This document shows positions 12,627-23,533 of a stretch of 64,000 nt of DNA, piece after piece (the stretch's first letter is position 1; every line of letters starts with the position of its first letter). The DNA is from Arbacia lixula. Lineage: Eukaryota; Echinodermata; Echinoidea; Arbacioida; Arbaciidae. The translations under genes and the position numbers were made by a program. The DNA is taken from NCBI GenBank assembly GCA_963669155.1, contig OZ022577.1:12519395-12583394 (forward strand), written 5' to 3'. The notes beneath the pieces were generated by a model. It searched no databases, was not told the origin of the DNA, and saw only the letters and a program-made list of their open reading frames with translations.

Positions 12627-15600
12627 GTGAGTATTCAGACTGTTGTCTGTTTCCTATAACAAGGCCCTGAGACCTGATTCTGTCTACACAAGACATGCCT
12701 CGGAAACTCCTTGTTGACGTCACTACCAATGCCTGTAACCAGATACACTGGCTAACGTGCGTTTTTTTTGTATACTTGTCACATATATATTCCATTACGT
12801 GTGTCACTCATCACTTAATTTGTAGTAAATGAATAATGGAGTATTGCATCTACAGTGACTAACCAGAACATTCATGACAACAGTTGACAGTTTATACATT
12901 TATACTTTAAGTCATTCAAAGAAAAATCATATTGAATGTTTTGTTATTGTCTTAATTTAATAACTCATTTTCCAGCATCCTTTTTTTTACCCTCCAAAGA
13001 ACATGGGAGTATTTTGCGGAAGGTACTTTAATAACATTTATCTGTTAATATTTACGTTCACGTTAATATCTATTTATCTTCCCAACACAGATTGTCCCTA
13101 CAACGATCACATCTATCAAGAAGGAGAAACTCGAATAGAAGGATGCGGACTCTGGTAATGCACCTCATATATTCTGTCCAAAATAAAGTCATTGAAATCA
13201 TTCATAAAATCAAATATATGAAAATGTTGAAAGGGTTCACGTATAACAATTAAGGAAAGGAACAAGTGCAATCTATGTAGTAAACCATTCCCCTTTTCAA
13301 CTTCACAGTACTTGCGAAAATGGAGAGTGGACATGCACTGATAATAGCTGTGGTAAGATATGTTATTTTTTCTCCTTTTTTGTTGTCTCTCTTTTAGTCT
13401 TGCAATCAAATTTTTGTCTCTAGCAATCATAGGTATGTTCAGGAAGTTCTGTATCGAAACCAGAATCTATAACATGTACTGAACATATCTTTCAGTGTCG
13501 ATAATGTGACTATGTGTACTTTGGATCAAAATATCACTTGTCCGTTTGCTGTCAATAAATTAAAATCATTGATCCACTGGAAGACAAACTGAAGCCTTTT
13601 TTTAACAAACACATACACAAAAAACGACTTTAAAGGCGACAAACACTCAAAGGTACATTTCAAATGATAAATGGTACAAAAAACAATACCTATTTGAAAA
13701 CTGTGCCATTGATTTCTGTTAATCATATACTGGCAAACATATTGTAAACAAATGCGGTGAAACGCTATCAAGGAAAACAATTCCCTATACTTTCAAACGT
13801 GCCATTAATGACAAACTTTCATATAATGTGCATAACATGAACTAGCTTTCATTTTACTTGCTGGACTTCCTAGGGCAATTTTAATCAAGAGAGAAACTGT
13901 AGGCATACACCCGGTAGTAAGAATAGCATGCTATCTTGTCAATGAACGAAAAGTAATTGAGAAACTTAACCATCGGGTAATGTCTGACTTGTTTTTCAAT
14001 CATTAACATGACTACTGGGAATATGCCTTTACAATAATTGTTAGTTGTTGTCATGTCCGATTCATGAGCCCTCTCAAGTTAGTGTCTATGTTTCATAAAT
14101 GCAACGTGTGTTTATGCAGATTGCAGTGTCGGTGTGAATGTTTACCTCAACAATGAGACTTGGACTGAAGACTGCAATACATGGTAAGTTTTAAAATGTC
14201 TTTTGATGAATCTGTTTTGTATTTCTTTTACGTACATGGCATTTATTGTATTTATGTTTAGTTCACGTGAACTACAACTGTAACGTCGCCTGATCATTAG
14301 GGTTGTGTCAGAACAAGTATCATGGGCGTACCAGGGGTGCCCCCCCCCCCCCGTGATAAATTGTCTAATACACTTCTAAACATATTTTCGCAAATTTCGC
14401 AAACGCATATGCACAACTTAACGTATTACGAATATCTAGATTTAGAATTTCCTGCAAACGCGCACTAGATACAAGCGTATTATATCGTCAAAAACGGAAT
14501 ATGCACTTCCATAACATGATTCTTTGCTTCAATATCATTCTCTCTCCGCAGTGGTTGCCAGGACGGTGTGGCGGTGTGCACAGATATTGACTGCAGTAAG
14601 TCAAATAACATCTTGTACAGCTTTCTCAACGGACATACCCTAACTCATACTGTAACAACAATGCGTAGCCGAGTCTTTGAATGGAAAGTAGGCTAAGCAC
14701 AATTTATACCAAATAAAGAAGTGTAAATTCTGTAAATAAATCAATTCAGAGTTTCTTGCCATTTACCTCAATAAATGTATTATTAATCATTGGTACAAGT
14801 TTGTATTTTCTTGCAGATATCATAATTTTCTTTTGTTCATAAAATCGTACTTACATGTATTCATATATTCAATTCCATATCCTTTACACTTTGTGTAGTA
14901 AAAATCAAACTCTGTTTTCAGTGATGAGAGTTTAAAGTAATGTTATTACCCTTTCTCTTAAACCCCTTCAAAATTTAGGTTCAGTGTGCTTACATGAGGG
15001 GCATTTGTACGAGATTGGTAGTCAGAGGGGTGATCGGTGTACTTCGTGGTGAGTATAAAGGAAGCAAATGTATTTTTTGAAGGCAACAAATTCATAATGC
15101 CATACTCTATGTTATTCGTGCAGCTCAACCATGTCACCCTTTCCACAGAGGTCACATGTGGACATGTGATCTGCATAGATAGGTGCAATTATAAGACAAC
15201 TGATGCAACCTGCCAGTCTTTAAAAGAAAGTGGCCTTAATAGCAGGTTTGGCTGTATTGTAAACTGTGGCCATCCACAAAACGTTGTTTGTCCGATTTTT
15301 GTATATCTCGGGCACTGTTTAGTTCAGTCGCTTACGACATCACCAATGCAACATTGTTTGTGAACTATTAAAAAGAATAATCAAGTTGAAAATGCCGATT
15401 TTTTTTTCTCATACAGTTTATGCCAGTTTGGACGATGGTATTGTGCACAGCTGGAAAACTGTGGTAAGTTGCAAAAATTGGGAGCATTTTTTAGATGATA
15501 TTATTCATAAATGAAATAAGAGCTTATTGTTGACATTCATTACAAAGCTGAAGCTATTCGTGAATACTCTTGACATCACCTGTTGGGAGATGGTCATAGT

Positions 15601-16945
15601 TTATTGTTTGACGACGGAAAGGTCTCGACTATGCCTCTGAGTGATGAGTGATGCTGAGTGATACCCGTTAAGAAGAGTAACACGTCGGAAAAACAGAAAA
15701 ATACATGGAATTTAACACACATTTTTTGATGCACCTCTCCTTCTCTTTCTTTGATTAGTTGACGGATCGTGCATGTACGGAAATACAGCTTTTGACGAGG
15801 GCAGTATTCGACCGCAATACTGTAACCTTTGGTGAGTAGGTCATCTCGGACCAATCGGGAGCTTGCATCCCCACCCCTCCTAGCCCATTGAACTCTTAAC
15901 CATGGGGGAAGTGTACGTTAGGAGAAAAGGTTTTACACTGATGAGATAAAGGTCATTTGAACGCGTGTGTGGGGTTTACTTGCTCTATTTACTATTTGCT
16001 AGGCCGTATTCCATTTGACATTTTGACCTTATAACTTATAATATTATTCCTGAAAATGTTATAAGCACCAATAGATTAGTTACAGATGTTCGCTTTTGTA
16101 CAAGCTATGCATGTGAATGACAATATGTATGAACATAATTTCAGTGTGCTATTGATCAATGATGATATATGTATAAAGGGGAAGTAACGTCGGGATTACG
16201 TTTGCATATTATTCATGTCACTTTTTTCAGTTCTTGCCGAGAAAGCGAGTGGCAATGCAGTTCAAGTAGCTGTGGTAGGTGTCTTCCTCCTCTCCCTCTC
16301 CCTCTCTTTCTCTCTCTTTCTCTCTCATTTCTATCTCTTTCTCTCTCTCTCATTTCTATCTCTTTCTCTCTCTACATATATATTATAAATAATATACCAT
16401 CTATCATATTTACATACATACATGTAAATATGATAGACATATCTTAAGCATGACAATACATGTATGATTCAGTATTTTGATCGTGAAGTACATGCCGTAC
16501 TATTCGTAGATACAACTCTTTTAGGAGAGATTCGAATAAATGTTTATATGAAGACTCAAATCACACCATTTGAAGTAAGTTGTAATGATGTAGATCTTAT
16601 CGTACTGCTTTAGCATCATTCTCGGTATAAAAGTACGTGTACGTGTCGTTATTTGATTTTCGTATTTCGAGGGAATATGCAAGTACACTTAACACAAAAC
16701 CCTAAGAATTGTTTGACATGACGCATGAAATATATATGAATATGTACCTTTTCTGAATTCTCATTGTTCTTTGTTTTCATTTATACACATTTCAACGGAC
16801 CTCACACACTCTCCAGAAGATTAGTAAGTATGAAAGAAATTCTAGTTTACGTATAGCTATGTTGATGTGTGAAGTAAACGAATATGGGCATATACAGTGC
16901 ATATACATATATACATACACAAAGGCCTATATGTGTGTGTTTCTT

Positions 16946-16976
<31 letters not shown>

Positions 16977-19740
16977 ATGTGTGTGCGCGCGCACGCGTAG
17001 AGTGAGTTGTAAAAAGTGAATTTGGGGAGAAGGTTGGGTACAGGATTGACTTGATCAACACGAGGTACATTCTCCTTATTTACATTTCAAAATGATTCAC
17101 ACTTTCAGATTGATACCCACCTTTAATGCCTGTATCTTTATGACAACAAACTATTATATACTCGGGTATCTTATATATTGCCTTCTAGCCCTGTCGGCAT
17201 TGACATCACGATTGAGTTCGAAGGAGATTCGTCCAGACTGAATGAAAATGAAGATGAATTTGAAAGGTAAGAAGCAAATACATTTTTTTTGTTACAAAGT
17301 TCACCCCACTTCATAAACTCCTCCAATCAGTGCTCCGTCGTATACGCACTCTGTCTTCAGACGATCCAGAGTATTTCATTTCTTTCTTTTTCTTTCTATA
17401 CGCCCGACAATCAACTTCATTACTATCAACATTTCATAACCAGTGGCATATTTATTTTATTCATACGATATCATTGAGACACAATACCACAAAAAACTGA
17501 ATGCAGAAACCACTATAATTAGTTTCTCCTTTTTGTTGCGCAGATACTTCGATACCGAAATGAACACGCTGTATTATTTGCTGAGTGGACAACTTCAAAA
17601 CATCGAGGTAATGTCTTTATATATCTTTTATATAACATTCATCTGACAAGATGCAAGCAGAATAAATTTTTCACCAATATATTCTCCAGTCCCATTGAAA
17701 AGATCCGTATCGTTACTCCAATCTCATCACATATTAATGCTGACAAACCTAATGTTCATTTGCGCATCTTGGTGACGGGTGGGTTTTAGAAAGCACGGCC
17801 CTTATTTATTTTGGGCCCGAACTCAGAATTCGCTGTTGTTTCCTATTAGAGACAATAAATTTACTCCAAAATATTTTTAAGGATTATGGACAGTTATGAT
17901 TCCCATGGAAACGTCTATTTCTAATGATGCCGTTACATTGATGTACAAGCCTGAAGGTGCCCCCCTCTCCCCTTCCATCTCTGCTTCACCGTCGCCACAC
18001 CATGGTTTTCAAACTCTCGATCACCCAGCGCTCTGAATGTTGTCTTAAAATCTCCATGTGTGATAGGTCAGTCCGGACATCACGGGTGACCGCTTGACCC
18101 TCAGCTTCAGCCTAGTCAAGAACTCCACCATCGACATCAGTGTGGAGGCTGCCACAGATGCCCTAGAAGCCAAGGTATGAATGTTGCAACGCGTGAGGAA
18201 GCAACTGGGCTGAATTGAAATGTTACATGTTATGTCTAGAAATCAATGATAGTAGCAAGCGAAGCTTGGGGAAAACATTGCTTATTCTACCTCGAAAATA
18301 AACTTCTACTCTTTAACGCAACAATAACAAGCTTAAGTATAAGTTATAACCATAAAACACAAAGTTATACTTATTTCGAGGACATAACTTAATCGTGTTC
18401 TCCTCCTTGATATTGAATGATCTAACAGCACATCAGTATGTACTTAGATTGGGTCTGAAACGTGAACAATATTTTAACATTTGAATAAACAATAACTTGT
18501 TTGATTTCTCTAAGGTATTAAACGGCGACTTCGTTCTTAACTTTGCTGGTCACGTCTACCTTGCCGACGCCTCATCATTCACTTCTGGGTTGCGAGTGAT
18601 GGAGAACCCAACCGACTCGACAATTGCAGTAGTTGACCAGGGAAACTCGTCCATTGTCTTCGGAGCAGTCGGTGGGGCCGTCGGACTTATCGTAGTAGTC
18701 ATTTCTATCGTCGTCATTGTAAGTTGTACAAGACTGGCTATTACTCGTAGTAAATCAAATAGCGCGTTATCAAAATAACCTGTACGTTAATATGTTGATG
18801 GTTTATACATACAATTTGAGTTTAATGACAACCCCTATTATCATTTATATAATATTGTAGATGATTGTAAAGTTTATGCTTTGCAAAGATATAAAACATA
18901 AACAAAACTTTTAAAATAACTTTTTCATCGGAGCTTCTAAAACGAGTTTGTTATTTTCAGAAAATCGGTAGCCATATCTTTTCTTTATGTCAATAATCGT
19001 TCAGGTAAATGAAACATAATTCTGTTCATTGTTTCTGTTTGATCACTATTATCTCCGTACTACCTTATGAACGTGAAGATAATTTATTCATTGAAACAAA
19101 TCCCAGTAATCCTGATGCTACCCCTTCCCCATCTGCTATAATGTCATTTCTCTGCTCCTCTTGCCAGGTGTACTGCGTGAAGTCCAAACAGAAGACTGAC
19201 GGAAACACACCATTGAATCTTCAGGTAAATGACTAAACACTAAGTAAACAAATTGTATAATGTGTAGGTTTCGAAGAGTTACCTTACGTTTGATATTTCT
19301 TCACTGTTTTTGCTATTTATGGACAAAAGTATGGACAATGTTATTATGTAATTATATGTTTATGTCAGGTAGAGTCAATAACAGTTCATAAGCGTCTTAC
19401 CAAGTCAATAACAGTGGTATGTAGTGATTAAAATTACTATGTTAGTGTCATCTTTGTGTGTGTACACACTTTTTTACGTGGATATAGAACTACACTAGGC
19501 ATTGCTTCATATAAGATGTGGTTAGCCACCCGGGAACGAAATAGTTCTTTAAAGATAACACATAAATTTCACTAAACCTTCTTCTAATTCTCATCACAAA
19601 ATGTTATCTTCATCTGCATCCTATTACAGAACCTCTTTCCCAACCCAGAGTCTACCCCTCCCGTCTCCCCTTCTCACCAAATCGAGAGGTCTAGGACTAT
19701 ACCGGCTCACTTCCGCTTTAAGAACAACCCATTCGTCTAG
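658..19740 (+). CDS. EGF-repeat / cysteine-module single-pass membrane receptor (3' part of gene)
   Basis: Multi-exon gene entering from the left edge. Visible exons in order: 16 EGF exons; 13091-13154, 13309-13352, 14120-14183, 14552-14595, 14979-15048, 15417-15463, 15759-15831, 16231-16274 (cysteine modules); 16817-16823 (microexon); 17189-17266, 17544-17607, 18067-18174, 18515-18718, 19168-19224, 19630-19740. Every junction has GT-AG signals and the phases match throughout, ending at TAG 19738-19740. The product would be a type I membrane protein with a large extracellular region, one membrane helix and a 56-residue tail. The EGF part resembles sea urchin fibropellins and Notch-type ligand-binding proteins, but no fibropellin avidin-like domain is seen. 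A role in adhesion or signalling is inferred. Signal peptide and N-terminal exons are not in the window. Confidence 0.85.
1723..2149. mobile_element. MITE with about 70-bp terminal inverted repeats, TA target site
   Basis: The end beginning cccccatctcacta at 1723 is mirrored, with a few mismatches, by the sequence ending gtgagatggggg at 2149, for about 70 bp on each side. TA dinucleotides flank both ends. The 427-bp unit has no transposase, so it is a non-autonomous element, possibly Tc1/mariner-like from its TA target. It sits in the intron between the two duplicated EGF exons. Confidence 0.7.
2246..2389 (+). CDS. EGF exon B, near-duplicate of the exon at 658-819
   Basis: The acceptor context and coding sequence are nearly identical to the exon at 658-819. 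Both encode S-A-C-S-x-V-V-C-Q-N-G-G-A-C-Y-V-A-S followed by the same second half ending G-T-Y-C-E-L-E. The 3' ends differ: the first copy has extra residues before its donor. No other pair among the 16 EGF exons is this similar, which points to a recent exon duplication. Both copies keep open phase 1-1 frames, so both can be spliced in. Confidence 0.85.
2484..3056. mobile_element. Inverted-repeat element, copy 1 (left end probably truncated)
   Basis: Sequence near 2490-2548 (atgcatgag... caaaaatgtcactttt... cacaaggg) returns in inverse orientation at about 2898-2955. The right side continues to a gggggactta end near 3056. A second copy of the same family is at 8492-9193. No coding capacity is seen. 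Confidence 0.55.
6536..6687. mobile_element. Short MITE with ggcccYgttgca ends
   Basis: The left end ggccccgttgcataaaactta is mirrored by taagttatatgcaacagggccc on the right. TA flanks both ends (6534-6535 and 6688-6689). The 152-bp unit contains further internal inverted motifs around atggtaac. It lies in the intron after the EGF exon ending at 6506. Confidence 0.65.
7303..7356. repeat. (GT)n microsatellite
   Basis: About 27 uninterrupted GT units in an intron just downstream of the EGF exon ending at 7239. Similar GT runs are near 879-904, 16939-16972 and 21190-21241. Confidence 0.9.
8492..9193. mobile_element. Inverted-repeat element, copy 2
   Basis: It begins aagtccccc at 8492 and ends gggggactt at 9193. 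Sub-terminal blocks such as cactcattgactaactt (about 8572) are repeated inverted at about 9105-9120, and the cattcatgca/atgcatgag blocks match copy 1. The unit is about 700 bp with long TIRs and an AT-rich non-coding centre, in the intron between the EGF exons at 8238 and 9441. Confidence 0.6.
13091..16274 (+). CDS. Four two-exon cysteine modules (half-VWC-like)
   Basis: Exon pairs 13091-13154/13309-13352, 14120-14183/14552-14595, 14979-15048/15417-15463 and 15759-15831/16231-16274. Each pair encodes six cysteines in the pattern C-x(n)-C-x2-C-x-C-x6-C-x4/5-C, for example C-G-L-C-T-C-E-N-G-E-W-T-C in module 1. This fits the first subdomain of a von Willebrand factor type C (chordin-like) domain, without the second C-C subdomain. 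In every module the intron falls inside a cysteine codon (TG|T, phase 2), and the modules join in phase 1. They lie between the EGF array and the membrane-proximal region. The VWC relationship is inferred from spacing only. Confidence 0.75.
16817..16823 (+). CDS. 7-nt microexon
   Basis: The preceding exon ends in phase 1 (TGT G) and the next strong acceptor exon (17189) needs phase 2. Joining them directly gives an early stop codon. Seven bases, AAGATTA, lie between a pyrimidine-rich ctccag acceptor and a strong gtaagt donor. They convert phase 1 to phase 2 and restore the frame (E-D-Y). The microexon is supported by phase logic and splice signals but has no transcript evidence here. Confidence 0.6.
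17189..18174 (+). CDS. Receptor membrane-proximal region, SEA-like (exons 17189-17266, 17544-17607, 18067-18174)
   Basis: The three exons encode about 83 residues without cysteines: I-D-I-T-I-E-F, an acidic stretch, an amphipathic segment (Y-F-D-T-E-M-N-T-L-Y-Y-L-L), and alternating strands such as L-T-L-S-F-S-L. The position just outside the membrane and the strand/helix alternation recall SEA domains of EGF receptors and mucins. The GSVVV autocleavage motif is not present, so the domain name is tentative. The region continues into the exon at 18515. Confidence 0.5.
18515..18718 (+). CDS. Receptor exon with transmembrane helix
   Basis: Phase 0 exon after a ctctaag acceptor. It finishes the juxtamembrane domain and then encodes the glycine/valine-rich hydrophobic helix F-G-A-V-G-G-A-V-G-L-I-V-V-V-I-S-I-V-V-I at about 18659-18718. 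The donor gtaagt directly follows the helix. Reading through the intron would add S-C-T-R and a short basic tail ending at 18778, which may be a retained-intron isoform or chance. Confidence 0.75.
19168..19740 (+). CDS. Receptor cytoplasmic tail (exons 19168-19224 and 19630-19740)
   Basis: The two phase 0 exons encode 55 residues: a basic stop-transfer start (V-Y-C-V-K-S-K-Q-K), then a proline/serine stretch with P-E-S-T-P-P-V-S-P, and the C-terminus F-K-N-N-P-F-V before TAG. Asn-Pro-Phe is the core EH-domain binding motif of endocytic adaptors, so clathrin-linked internalisation is a reasonable inference. The S/T-P sites could be phosphorylated. Confidence 0.7.
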
Positions 19741-21199
19741 GATCAACTATTATCGTATCGTACAGTGCCGTGCCATCGTCGTTCTTTTTATGTGAGATTT
19801 CATCATGTACAAAGCATGCTTCATCCGAGGCATCATTTCTAACCACGTCCCAAGGTGGTCCCTAGAGACTCGCGTCATGGATCACTTTGGAACGGCAAGC
19901 ATCGAAAAATATTAACCAAAGAAGCCTTTTAGATGGCATGGCCAGGCATAGAACACGCTCTATTCGGATTGCAACAACCAGGGTATCGAATTTTAACATG
20001 ATTGCAGCCATTGCAGTCATCATAATATGTAGCCTTATTTTAAACATTTTCTTCAGCTAGAAGCTCCTGATTATTCAACGTATCGATGTTTTGTCAGTAT
20101 CTGGAGGCACAGAGTCGATAATGTCCATTCATACGCTCTAAAACAAGTTTGATCTATGAACCTGTGCTAAGTGTTGTTGTTAGCTCAGGCGAATAGTTCG
20201 GTAAATATTTCTGTCGCTGTTTGTTTATTAAAAAGAAATTAATGATGTCACATAGGAAAAACAGAGAAGTAAATTGAATTGTAATCTATACATTACATAT
20301 TTGTTTCTAAACTGTTATATATGCTATTCTTAAACGATGAAGTTGAGTAATTAAGAATCAGTTACAGTAGCTTACAACAAGTTGTAAACGTGATAAAGTC
20401 CGCATACTTGATCTTTTAAATGAATGAAAAGACAAGTCAGAAAAAAAATATTGGAACTAGTAGGATTCGAGCATTCGCATTATTTAACTGAATAACTCCA
20501 GGAGTGCGTTTCATGAAAGTTGTATTTATAAAATAGTATTAATGTCGACATAGCCCATTTTTGTTGTTAAGTATCATAAGTCTTATATAAGTCTTATATA
20601 AGTTTATATATTATAAATCTTACAAGATCTCACTTTTAACTCATCTGATGTCATTTACGTAGAATTGTGTTCTTCGTCTTGTGTATACATAATTTGATTT
20701 GCTAGACTTCTCTTTATATCAAGTTTACTTGCTGGACAAGTACTTTGTTTCCAAATTTGTATTTGTAACATAGTGTAACATAGGGCCTATGCATGTATGT
20801 AGCTCTGTCGAAATGGGTGTCTTGCCGGCCAAGATCGTGTAAGGGTCTTTTAAAGTGTGAAAAGAAATATATGAAGAAGGAACGAGATAGTACGCTATTT
20901 TCTTTCAATAAACTTGATGAGCTAAGCGATGTTCCTCGCACGAAATCGTACAATGTATAGACTTAATACGTGTTGTTGTTGTAATAAAACATATAAAAAT
21001 GGTAAAAACAACATACAAACACAAAAATTACAGATCAGAGATAATTATGTACAACTATAGGGGAGAGTGAGCGAAACAAAGGACGAGGGAGAGGGTGTAC
21101 AAAAGAAAAGAGAGACGTCACTAATTACTAGTAACATGTCTGGGAAATGCCGTTGAAAGTGCCATCATAATGGGAAAGTTTGTAGGAGTGTGTATGTGT

Positions 21200-21244
<45 letters not shown>

Positions 21245-21875
21245 CGCGGGGGGGGGGGGGGGGGGGGTCAGATGTTAGAAGAAAATAGAGACCCCGGCCG
21301 GGAGGAACGGGTAAACACATACAAGCTGGAGAGGTGGACGGAATAAATGAGACAGAGAGGGGAGAACAATAAAGATGGGAAGAAAAGAGAAAGACAGAGA
21401 GGGGATGACAAGAGAGATGGGAAGAAAGAGAGGGAGGGAGTGAGAAAGAGAGAGATGGAGCTAACATATGATAACAGTCGAACCCGAACGCATAATAAGA
21501 ATGAGACTTAATTACTGAACTATCAACTTATCAGGTTTATGTAACTGCGTGCCTAAGGTTGATGCTGAGCCAATCAATTATGATTCTGAATGCTGATTGG
21601 TCAAAAGTATTGAACTGAACGAAGGACATGCCAATAGACGTATTTTGCATGCAGCGCTAGCGCTAGCGCATAGGATGAATTGAACGCGATACACGGCGCA
21701 TACGTACAATATGCATGCACTTTTTGTGCGTATTAAATGCCCAGTTATTTTTAGTACGCAACAGCTACAATAAACGCAGTTACCGGCAGTTTTAGAACGA
21801 GTTCGTTCAACGGTCTGAATCAAAATACGTTCGAGCTAGCAACAGATCCGATTTGCCGTAAAATAATGTTCCATC
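19741..21875. other. Receptor 3' UTR and intergenic region
   Basis: No gene is seen. AATAAA motifs at 20907-20912 and 20983-20988 are candidate polyadenylation signals for the receptor. A GT run (21190-21241), a G tract (about 21249-21267) and a purine-rich tract (to about 21455) follow. The 16-bp palindrome gcgctagcgctagcgc at 21654-21669 lies about 210 bp before the homeobox start codon and may belong to its promoter. Confidence 0.5.
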
Positions 21876-22066
21876 ATGTTTCGACAAAAAAGGAGAAAAA
21901 GGACAATTATCACGCCAGAGCAGCTAACAAAGTTGGAGGATCTCTACAAACACGAACAATGGCCGGGCAGAGAGAGGAAAGAAGACCTTGCTCGCGACAT
22001 CGAGATGTCAACGCATTTCGTCAACATTTGGTTTCAAAACAAACGATCGCGCATGAAAAAGATTGA
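21866..22066 (+). promoter_or_regulatory. Overlapping upstream ORF on the homeobox mRNA
   Basis: An ATG at 21866, ten bases before the homeobox ATG at 21876 and in another frame, opens a 66-codon frame running through the homeodomain-coding region. Both ATGs have A at -3. If the transcript starts upstream, translation of the homeodomain protein would require leaky scanning past this start. Confidence 0.35.
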
Positions 22067-23533
22067 ACAGGAAAATAAGGAATTGCAAGATATGATGTGT
22101 CGGGGAGCAGATTCGCCACGTGGGACCGAAGATGTAGCAAGTGGTGCGGCTAGTATAAGCAACAACGTGCGGGGTCGTCATACTTCTTCGATGTCGAGTG
22201 TAATTCAATCAACTTCACTTGCAGCCGCAGGAGCACAGCATCCCGCGTCACCATCTCTGCAGCATGTCACGGCTTACCTCCCGCGCCCCAGTGCTGTCCG
22301 TCCGCTCAAACCCTTGACTGGAGTCCTACCGCTGGTAGCAACAACAGCAGCAGTAGTAACGCCAATATGTGTAGGGACAAATCCGGCTTCGCCTATCGTC
22401 TCTAGGTTAGCGCGATTCTCCGTCCCTGTTGTTTCGCAGACAAGACCAACTATAGTAATAAAACCTACACACCATCTTTCAAATACAGCCTGCTCGAGCG
22501 GTGCCGTATCTCTGCTTTCAGCTAGTCCAAAGAAAGCTCACAACGTCAACGGTGTCAGTGACCAAGCTGCAGGATTTACGAAGACGAGCAATGGTCTCAA
22601 TCTCAATACACCTGGAGGCAGTACTATTCGACCTAATTCACAGAATGGACCGCAGTCTCAACACCTGTCGACATCGCAACGGTCATCAAGAGCTTGTGAT
22701 GTGGATGGCCAACAACCCAGTGAAGGGTCAGACACAGTAAGGATCGATCTGCAGTAGATATCAATGTGATGTGTGGTTTGACTCATCAACTTATTCATCT
22801 TTAGTTTCATTTACTTAATTAAGGAGATGTCATTTGATAAATTCTTTCTCAAAACTCTTACCCCTGAATTACCAAAGTAGATCCCCTCTTTCAACAATGA
22901 CATAATGCTAGAATGTAAAAAAAAAAAGTTAGAAATCAGCAAAAGAATATTCTATGACTGGGAATATAGTTTACTTATTTGTTAACGGAAAACATAACTC
23001 CTCTTCACCTTAATGTTTTCAACTTGTTAATATATCACTGTCAACATGTTTTGCATCTGCTCCTACTAGATACATGTTTTTGCCGTCCTCTCATATTTGT
23101 ATCCCTTTCACAATCCATACCTCCAACACATAATTGTTTATCAAATATCAAATACATTATTCTTGAACTTTTTCCCACTCGAAAGCCTGCTGATGGGCCC
23201 AAAAGCCAAAAGTCACCACTGCACTGCACCTTCCAATCAGCCTCCCCCTTCAAGACGAGAGTGAGCCACAACGAGCTTCGACAAACACCCACAACCCTCC
23301 TCCGCTGCCTAGCCCTGATGATGGCCATCACCGATTCACCCGGGCTAGTCAAGCCCGACTCACCGGAGTTTGACTTGGCCGTTACTGCAGCGTTGTATGG
23401 TGTCAGGTTAGCCAAGGGCAGCGTGCTGCGCTATGACCATCAGGAAGGGTTTCGTTTTCACAGGACACTGAAGAAGGCCAAGAAGAAGGGGAGCAAGAAG
23501 AAGAGGAGACACAAGTCTAGGGTGAAGAAATAA
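21876..23533 (+). CDS. Divergent PRD-like homeodomain transcription factor (two exons)
   Basis: Exon 1 21876-22736 and exon 2 23186-23533 join in phase 0 (gac aca|gtaagg to gaaag|cct), giving 402 residues. The homeodomain spans residues 5-64. Arg5, Leu16, Pro26, Trp48, Phe49, Gln50, Asn51 and Arg53 of the homeodomain numbering are present, but position 52 is Lys (W-F-Q-N-K-R-S-R). Pro26 and the overall pattern fit PRD-class domains without a paired box. The middle is Ser/Thr/Ala/Pro-rich and likely disordered. Exon 2 encodes a predicted helix (L-R-C-L-A-L-M-M-A-I) and a strongly basic Lys/Arg C-terminus. If the intron were retained, the protein would end at 22757. I cannot assign an orthology group. 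Confidence 0.8.

Noticed and set aside
22737-22757. Homeobox gene as a single-exon gene ending at 22757
   Set aside because: Possible, but gtaagg at 22737 and the phase-matched open exon at 23186-23533 with a long basic tail favour splicing. It is kept as an alternative.
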